Shown here: positions 59,125-64,000 of the stretch, in pieces
Layout: each line of letters opens with the position of its first letter
Numbering within the stretch: position 1 is the first letter of the stretch
Assembly (NCBI RefSeq): GCF_001425705.1
Contig: NZ_LMDC01000023.1
Coordinates: 287,079 to 351,078 of the forward strand
From: Pelomonas sp. Root1217
GTDB taxonomy: Bacteria; Pseudomonadota; Gammaproteobacteria; Burkholderiales; Burkholderiaceae_C
Direction: 5' to 3'
DNA: 64,000 bases
The notes under the pieces: model-generated
Seen by the model: the letters and a program-made list of their open reading frames with translations, nothing else
The model's database searches: none
What the model was told of the DNA's origin: nothing
Translations under genes and position numbers: made by a program

Positions 59125-60150
59125 TCACCGCTGACTGAAGAAGGCCACGCGCTCCTCGTCTGCGGGGTGGGACGAGATCGCGATGGCCAACGGGTTGTTG
59201 TCCACCGTTGCATGCTTCTTGGCCAGACGCTCGAAAAACACGGCCATGCGCGAGGTGTCCACGCCGCCGGCCCGGGCCAGTGTGCGGCCGTAGAGGTCCG
59301 CCTCGCGCTCGTTGTCGCGCGAGTAGGCGTTGCTCGCCAGCAAGGCTGGTGCCGCGGCAAGCAGCGTGGAGAAGTCACCCACGATGACCGAGGCGACGAC
59401 GCCGACCGCACCCGCCCGCAGCATCAGCCGCAGGCCGTGACGGTGACGCACGTGACCCAGTTCGTGCGCCAGCACGGTCATCACGGCGTCGGGCTCGTCG
59501 GCCAGCAGTTCCAGCAACTCGTCGGTGATGACGATGTCGCCGCCGGGCAGCGCAAACGCATTCGGTCCCAGCGCCTTGCCACCGTTGCGGAAATGGATCT
59601 CGAAGCGCTCCGGCACCGCCGGCCCACCGTCAGCGCGGGCTCGCGCGATGGCCTTGGTCCAACGGTCTTGCCAGACCTGTTGCTGGGCCGTGCTGAGGGC
59701 GCTCGGCTTGAGCCAATCGCCGTCCAGACCGTTCAACAAATGCTCGCCCAGAGTCCGCTCAGCGGACTGGGGCAGCGCGTCGACGGCGGTGTCGACCGCC
59801 CACGGCAGTCCCCAGCGCCAACCCGCTGCCAAGCCCGCCGCCAGCAACACCAGCGCCAGCAGCGCCAGCAGCCAGCTCTGCTGCCACTGCACGATGGCAC
59901 TGTCACTGCGACCGGACGCGCTCGCCCAGGCATCAAAGGCCGTGGCATCGGCAAAGCTCAGCAGCCCGCCGCCGGGCAGCAGGATCTGGCGCTGACCATG
60001 GCGCTGGCGTTCGGGCCAGGTCAGGCCCGACAGCGGCGCGCTTTGCTCACCGAAGTGCAGCGTCGCACCGTCCATCCAGACCTCAATGGGCCGCGCGCGG
60101 GCGCTGCGCCCATCAAACCAGTCCGCGGCGAGGCGGGGCGAAGCATCCAT
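59125..60150 (-). CDS. M48-family membrane metalloprotease, copy 2
   Basis: This 341-residue paralogue of copy 1 has an N-terminal beta-rich domain (WFDGRSARARPIEVWM). A transmembrane helix lies near 90-110 and the M48 domain has HELGH at 229-233 and NEREADLYGR as the third-ligand region. The tail SSHPADEERVAFFSQR matches that of copy 1. ATG 60150 overlaps the stop of the upstream DUF898 copy (TGATG), which fixes the start. A 102-bp gap, then DUF898 copy 1, follows downstream. Both active-site motifs are intact, so both copies may be functional. Confidence 0.9.
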   Translation of the reverse strand: MDASPRLAADWFDGRSARARPIEVWMDGATLHFGEQSAPLSGLTWPERQRHGQRQILLPGGGLLSFADATAFDAWASASGRSDSAIVQWQQSWLLALLALVLLAAGLAAGWRWGLPWAVDTAVDALPQSAERTLGEHLLNGLDGDWLKPSALSTAQQQVWQDRWTKAIARARADGGPAVPERFEIHFRNGGKALGPNAFALPGGDIVITDELLELLADEPDAVMTVLAHELGHVRHRHGLRLMLRAGAVGVVASVIVGDFSTLLAAAPALLASNAYSRDNEREADLYGRTLARAGGVDTSRMAVFFERLAKKHATVDNNPLAIAISSHPADEERVAFFSQR

Positions 60151-61337
60151 CACAGGCCCATGTCGATGCCGAAGAAGTCGCCGGCGATGTCGCCCGTCGC
60201 GTCGGCGTGGCCGGCATGGGCCGCGGCCACCCAGTCGGCCGGGTCTTCGTCGCAGCCGATGCTGACGGCCTGCAGGCGCAGCCGCGCCGTGGCGATCGCC
60301 GCGAAGGGCCGGTACAGGCCCAGGGTCAGGCCGGTCAGCAGCCAGTTCTTCAGCGTCAGGCCGAACAGGGACGAGAAGCTCAGCGTGCTGCGAAAGCGCA
60401 AGGCTTCGCTGCGCGTGCCGCTCCAGGCCAGGTTCTGCATGCGTGCGGCGCTGTAAGGCATGACGACCGCGAAATACAGCAGGTAGGCGAGCAGCACGCC
60501 AAAGCCCAGCGCGGCCATGCTGACGACACGACCCATGCTCTGCTGCATGGTGCTGCCCAGCGCGACGAACAGCGCGATCAGCACGCCGGCACCGATCATG
60601 GGCAGCAACGAGACGCCAATGGTCTTGAGCCCGAGCAGATAGACCTTGGCCACCGACAGCTTGAGCCGGGCATGCTGTCCGGCGATGCGGTAGCCGTTGT
60701 GCTGGTAGCGCTTGAACAGGGTCAACGACCAAGGCATCAGGACCATCATGGCCAGCAGGCCGACGACGTTCAGCCACAGCGCGGGCGTCATCCCGCGGAC
60801 GGCGCCTGGGCCTTCGGAGGCCATCAGTGCGGTGCCGGCGACCATGACGATGGCCGGCAGATAGCTGGGTGCGCAGGCCAGGTAGGCCCCTTGCAGCGAC
60901 CCCTCGAAGCGCAGGCGCAGGCCACGCCAGCTGGTGTTGCCCAGGCGAAACTGCATCGAGGCCCGCCACAGGGCCGGCCAGACGGCGCACAGGATAAGGA
61001 AGGCGATGAAGGCCGCCAGTTGCGACAGCCGACCCGCACCGCTGTAGACACCCATCAACACGACCAGCAGCACGAAGCCGCGGAACATCTTCCACGGGTC
61101 GCCATGGAAACTCAGCGCCTGCCCGTCGACAAGGGTGTTGGCATAGAAGTAGCGGATGCGCCTGGCCTTGGCGAAGGGCAGGTACAGGCCCAGCGTGACG
61201 AGGATGAGCAGCAGGTTGACCGACCAGATGCGGAAATACTCGCTGCCCGAGCCGGTGAAGCGGATGTCGAGCACCCGCGGCGCGGCGGGCGGCGTGGCGA
61301 CGGGGGCCGCATCGGCCGCGACGTCGAGTTCTTGCAT
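60150..61337 (-). CDS. DUF898 (YjgN-like) membrane protein, copy 2
   Basis: This 395-residue DUF898 protein is closely similar to copy 1 along its length. Shared parts are RFTGSGSEYFRIWSVNLLLILV, FAKARRIRYFYANTLVDGQ, ASMQFRLGNTSWRGLRL, YRIAGQHARLKLS and LKNWLLTGLTLGLYRPFAAIA. About eight membrane helices are present. A ribosome site (CAGGGAG) precedes ATG 61337; the same leader is seen before copy 1. It is translationally coupled to M48 copy 2. The DUF898-M48 order repeats twice, which points to tandem duplication. Confidence 0.88.
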   Translation of the reverse strand: MQELDVAADAAPVATPPAAPRVLDIRFTGSGSEYFRIWSVNLLLILVTLGLYLPFAKARRIRYFYANTLVDGQALSFHGDPWKMFRGFVLLVVLMGVYSGAGRLSQLAAFIAFLILCAVWPALWRASMQFRLGNTSWRGLRLRFEGSLQGAYLACAPSYLPAIVMVAGTALMASEGPGAVRGMTPALWLNVVGLLAMMVLMPWSLTLFKRYQHNGYRIAGQHARLKLSVAKVYLLGLKTIGVSLLPMIGAGVLIALFVALGSTMQQSMGRVVSMAALGFGVLLAYLLYFAVVMPYSAARMQNLAWSGTRSEALRFRSTLSFSSLFGLTLKNWLLTGLTLGLYRPFAAIATARLRLQAVSIGCDEDPADWVAAAHAGHADATGDIAGDFFGIDMGL

Positions 61338-61447
61338 GGAATCTCCCTGTTAGCGGGCCGCTGTTCAGCGCGGCGTGCCGGCCGAGACTTTGGCGGCGGT
61401 CAGCCTGCCCGGCAACTCTGGTTTGCCAGGCCCCGTCATGGGATTTT

Positions 61448-61510
61448 TCACGGCTGCCTGAAGAAGGCGATGCACTCTTTGTCGGTCGGGTGGCTTGAGA
61501 CGAAGCCGAA
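61448..61510 (-). pseudogene. C-terminal fragment of a third M48 protease
   Basis: The last ~18 codons before a TGA at 61448 encode VSSHPTDKECIAFFRQP. This matches the C-terminal tails of the two M48 copies (SSHPADEERVAFFSQR and SSHPADSERIAFFKAE). Upstream of this the similarity stops and no HExxH is present. It lies directly upstream of DUF898 copy 2, where the previous repeat unit's protease end would be. It is a remnant of an earlier, third unit of the array. Confidence 0.75.
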
Positions 61511-61755
61511 AAGGCCCGGGCCGAGTCGTCGCCGTCGCGTCCGAAACAAGCATTCATCCTCCCTCCGACTTCCTTTGTCCCGGCTTCCTGGGACGGCGTC
61601 GGTGTCTGAGCGGCAGCACTGTGCAGGGCGCCCTCCCTGCTGGCAACCCCTGCTTGCGGTGGCTGTCGGCCGCAGCCGACAGGCCTTTTTCACGGGCAGT
61701 TCGCCAAGAAGCGCTCGCTAGAATCATTTCGACTTGTGACCCCCTTGCCTGCCCT
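61511..61755. other. Non-coding stretch between the protease remnant and the GST gene
   Basis: No gene is recognisable. It holds a plus-strand intrinsic terminator at 61663-61690 and a TAGAAT -10-like box at about 61720-61725, just ahead of the GST gene. The plus-strand terminator has no annotated plus-strand gene upstream of it, so either a short RNA or an eroded gene lies here. Confidence 0.4.
61663..61690 (+). terminator. Intrinsic terminator without an obvious upstream gene
   Basis: CTGTCGGC / GCCGACAG pair perfectly around a CGCA tetraloop. GGCC and five T follow on the plus strand. The nearest plus-strand gene upstream is the GNAT gene, more than 6 kb away. Confidence 0.7.
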
Positions 61756-62385
61756 ATGACGATGAAGTTGATCGGTTCTCTCGCCAGCCCTTACGTGCGC
61801 AAGGTTCGCATCGTGATGGCCGAGAAGAAGCTCGATTACCAGTTGGTGCTCGAAGACGTCTGGGGCAGCGACGCCATCCTGAAGATGAACCCGCTGGGCA
61901 AGGTGCCCTGCCTCGTCATGGAGGGCCAGGATTCGATCACCGGCGCCGTCTTCGATTCGCGCGTCATCGTCGAGTACGTGGACACGCTGTCACCGGTGGG
62001 CAAGCTGATCCCGGAGCGCGGCCGCGAGCGCTGCGAAGTGCGCACCTGGGAAGCCCTGGCCGATGGCATCGTTGACGCGGCCATCCTCGTGCGCCTGGAG
62101 CGCACCTGGGCCCATCGCCCCGCCGAACAGCGCAGCCAGGCCTGGATCAACCGCCACCTGACCAAGGTCACCGCCGCGCTGGCCGCAATGAGTCAGGGGC
62201 TGGGCGAGAAGCCCTGGTGCTCAGGCAACCATTTCTCGCTGGCCGACATCTCCGTCGGCTGTGCCCTGGGCTGGCTGGAGTTCCGCTTCCCCGAGATCAA
62301 CTGGCGCGAGTCGCATCCGAACCTGGCGCGTCATATGGACAAGCTCTCGCAGCGGCAGAGCTTCGCTGACACGATCCCAGCTTGA
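61756..62385 (+). CDS. Glutathione S-transferase family protein (stringent-starvation/YibF-like)
   Basis: This is a GST of 209 residues. The N-terminal thioredoxin-fold domain has KLIGSLASPYVRKVRIVMAEKKLDYQ, with the Ser-Pro-Tyr-Val-Arg-Lys motif of YibF-type GSTs. The cis-proline region MNPLGKVPCLVM and the ITGAVFDSRVIVEYVD glutathione contact region follow. The C-terminal helical domain has NHFSLADISVGCALGWLEFR. I chose ATG 61756, just after the TAGAAT promoter element; the frame is open upstream, but that part is not GST. It is convergent with the response regulator gene and abuts it. Confidence 0.92.
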   Translation: MTMKLIGSLASPYVRKVRIVMAEKKLDYQLVLEDVWGSDAILKMNPLGKVPCLVMEGQDSITGAVFDSRVIVEYVDTLSPVGKLIPERGRERCEVRTWEALADGIVDAAILVRLERTWAHRPAEQRSQAWINRHLTKVTAALAAMSQGLGEKPWCSGNHFSLADISVGCALGWLEFRFPEINWRESHPNLARHMDKLSQRQSFADTIPA

Positions 62386-63033
62386 TCAGGCGATCAGCAG
62401 TTCCCTCGAACGCACATGCAGCAGGCGCACCACGCGCCAGATGCGGCGCTCGATCTCCGCGACGTCCAGCTTCCACAGCGTCGCGATCTCGGCCAGCAGC
62501 AATCCCTGCGCCAGCAGTGTGAGCAAATGGCGGCTGGCCTGATCGATCTGGCGGCCGGCGGGGCTGGCATCCAGCGGCGCGGCGGCCTGGCGGGCCGTGA
62601 CCATGGGGCTGCGCTCGATGCCGAAGGCCGCCAGCGCCTGGCGGGCCAGTTGAGGGTTGAACATGGAGCGGCGGCCGTGCAGGCGCGTCAACGCCTCGAC
62701 GAGACCGGCACCGCTGCCGTCGTCCACGTGATAAGCATTGGCGCCGGCACTCAGCGCGGCGAACAGTTGCAGGTCATCCGCCGTCGGCGTCAGCAGCAAT
62801 AGCTGGGGCCGCACCGGCAGGCGGCCAAGTTCATGGGCGACACGCATCGCATGGCTGTCGACCAGGCGCAGGTCGCTGGCGACGATGTCGGGCGCCAGCG
62901 CGGCGAGTTCGTCCAGCGCATCGGCCAGCACGGTGCTGCTGCCGGCCAGCTCCACGCCGTCGGCCTGCAGCAGCAGCGAGCGCGTGCGGTGCAGCGTGGG
63001 CTCGCTGAGACGGAGGAGATAGACGGTAGGCAT
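62386..63033 (-). CDS. Response regulator-like protein with LuxR-type C-terminus
   Basis: This 215-residue protein has an N-terminal receiver-like domain (about 1-120) with a likely phospho-acceptor Asp in DIVASDLRLVD (near 49-59). The threonine/serine and lysine switch positions are poorly conserved. The C-terminal part (about 155-215: QASRHLLTLLAQGLLLAEIATLWKL) resembles a divergent helix-turn-helix. It has no partner histidine kinase nearby. The upstream region contains TACAAA as a possible -10, just before repeat copy D. The function is unknown. Confidence 0.7.
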   Translation of the reverse strand: MPTVYLLRLSEPTLHRTRSLLLQADGVELAGSSTVLADALDELAALAPDIVASDLRLVDSHAMRVAHELGRLPVRPQLLLLTPTADDLQLFAALSAGANAYHVDDGSGAGLVEALTRLHGRRSMFNPQLARQALAAFGIERSPMVTARQAAAPLDASPAGRQIDQASRHLLTLLAQGLLLAEIATLWKLDVAEIERRIWRVVRLLHVRSRELLIA

Positions 63034-63120
63034 GTTGCGCGGATGTAACCGCTGCGCATTGTGCGCGTTTTGGTCGTCGCCCCCCTAATTTGTAGTCATC
63101 CTCCCCCGTGACTGCGCGCC

Positions 63121-63236
63121 CCTCGTCCAAGGAGTACCTTGGCCGGTCCCCCGAGGGGACGGCGATGCTTGCCGGATTGACCGGCAAGCACATCGCCAAC
63201 GCGGGCCGGCTAGGGAGCGGCCCGTCGCTCGGCCCG
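63121..63236 (-). repeat. Stop-proximal palindromic repeat, copy D (after the glutamate-synthase-like gene)
   Basis: Read on the minus strand it starts 4 nt after the stop of the 63241 gene, with GGGCCGAGCGACGGGCCGC. It contains the same long hairpin as copy A. The inner stem here is CTTGCCGG/CCGGCAAG instead of CTTGCGGC/GCCGCAAG, so both sides changed together. It ends with the GGTCCCCCGAGGGGAC palindrome and a CCAAGG/CCTTGG hairpin. Confidence 0.8.
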
Positions 63237-63240
63237 AAAT

Positions 63241-64000
63241 TCAAGCAGCAGCTGCGGTGCGTTCAATGGCGCCCTGGGGCGCAAAACTGTGGGCGCTGGC
63301 CAGCGGCCAGTAGATCCTGAAGGTGTTGTGCCGCATGTCGCCGCGCAGCAGCGAACCCGGTTCCACGAAAGGCAGCAGGTTGGCCAGCAACCTGACCTCG
63401 TGCTTGTCCAGGCGGTGCACGATGTGCTGGGCCGTGATTTCCTGCGGATGGCACAGGCCGGCGGCCTCGACGAGTTCCTTCAGCGCCTTCAGCGTGCCCT
63501 GGTGGAAGTTGGCGACGCGCTGGGCCTTGTCGGGCACGACGATGGCGCGCTGGCGCACCGGGTCCTGCGTGGTCACGCCCGTCGGACAGTGCCCGGTGTG
63601 GCAGGCCTGGGCCTGGATGCAGCCCAGGGCGAACATGAAGCCGCGCCCGGCGTTGCACCAGTCGGCGCCCAGGGCCATCAGGCGCACCAGGTCGAAGGCG
63701 GTCGTGACCTTGCCGGCGCAGCCGATCTTGATCTTGTCGCGCAGGTTCAATCCGACCAGCGAGTTGTGCACGAGCAGCAGGCCCTCCTGAACCGGCGCGC
63801 CGACATGATTGGTGAACTCCAGCGGCGCGGCGCCCGTGCCGCCTTCGGCGCCATCGACGACGATGAAGTCGGGCGTGATGCCGGTCTCCAGCATCGCCTT
63901 GCACACGGCGAACCACTCCCACGGGTGGCCGATGCACAGCTTGAAGCCGGTGGGCTTGCCGCCCGACAGCGTGCGCAGCCTGTCGATGAACTGCATCATC
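63241..64000 (-). CDS. FMN-binding glutamate synthase-family protein (C-terminal part)
   Basis: This is the C-terminal ~253 residues of a stand-alone glutamate-synthase-like FMN protein; the N-terminus lies beyond the right edge. Visible segments include GGKPTGFKLCIGHPWEW, DFIVVDGAEGGTGAAPLEF, LRDKIKIGCAGKVTTAFDLVRLMALGADWCNAGRGFMFALGCIQAQACHT with the conserved Cys/Gly phosphate loop, and GHCPTGVTTQDP. The large GltB N-terminal amidotransferase domain is not seen. It may act as a glutamate synthase-like or 2-oxoacid amination enzyme; the role is not established. Confidence 0.88.
   Translation of the reverse strand, partial: MMQFIDRLRTLSGGKPTGFKLCIGHPWEWFAVCKAMLETGITPDFIVVDGAEGGTGAAPLEFTNHVGAPVQEGLLLVHNSLVGLNLRDKIKIGCAGKVTTAFDLVRLMALGADWCNAGRGFMFALGCIQAQACHTGHCPTGVTTQDPVRQRAIVVPDKAQRVANFHQGTLKALKELVEAAGLCHPQEITAQHIVHRLDKHEVRLLANLLPFVEPGSLLRGDMRHNTFRIYWPLASAHSFAPQGAIERTAAAA

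Noticed and set aside
59125..61557. A single ~810-residue protein reaching from the remnant through DUF898 copy 2 to M48 copy 2
   Set aside because: Its first 470 codons are the antiphase reading of DUF898 copy 2. The protease has its own ATG at 60150 with TGATG coupling.

Overview
The window is GC-rich, densely packed chromosomal DNA from a betaproteobacterium, most likely a Burkholderiales member of the Rubrivivax/Roseateles/Leptothrix type. This rests on gene order (ptsN-hprK, fur facing bamE-dapB, leuS-lptE-holA, lptD-surA-rsmA, metX-metW), on the GC-biased codon use, and on intergenic repeats typical of the group. I see no rRNA, tRNA, CRISPR array, prophage or complete insertion sequence. 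The taxonomic placement is inference.

Layout. 0.3-9.1 kb is a core block: nitrogen-PTS regulation (ptsN, hprK), Fur, outer-membrane assembly (bamE), lysine/peptidoglycan precursor synthesis (dapB), an ExbB/ExbD proton-channel pair, leuS, lptE and holA. 9.1-12.1 kb pairs a periplasmic cupredoxin with a membrane GGDEF/EAL protein. 12.3-16.6 kb holds thiL-pgpA-pncC and, divergently, maeB. 16.9-17.8 kb is a secreted RNase Sa-type nuclease with its barstar inhibitor. 18.0-22.6 kb is the lptD-surA-rsmA operon, facing a C-terminal remnant of an AmgK-like sugar kinase. 23.2-30.1 kb holds a LysR regulator, an M20 peptidase, a lipoprotein/MORN-repeat operon, a small basic secreted protein and a solute-binding protein.

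30.1-33.6 kb: metX-metW is preceded by a clear SAM-II riboswitch and an intrinsic terminator, directly downstream of a chemoreceptor gene. 33.7-37.4 kb is a TetR-controlled YbhGFSR-like efflux operon. 38.7-47.6 kb is a molybdenum hydroxylase region: xdhC, a form II CoxSLM-type oxidase and an IorAB-type oxidase, with an esterase-like protein lacking its nucleophile between them. 47.6-54.7 kb is a minus-strand run in which pyrF sits between a GGDEF/EAL protein and a hybrid histidine kinase. 55.4-61.5 kb has purB and a tandem duplication of a DUF898 membrane protein plus M48 metalloprotease pair, with the tail of a third protease. The window ends with a GST, a LuxR-type response regulator and a truncated glutamate-synthase-like gene.

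Repeats are the most distinctive non-coding content. A stop-codon-proximal palindromic element occurs four times, with compensatory stem changes between the two full copies. One copy supplies the first codons of an ABC ATPase. There is also a tandem GGGACAGA/TCTGTCCC REP doublet, a CACAGAG long palindrome inside the efflux operon, and a MITE-like inverted-repeat element between the LysR and M20 genes.
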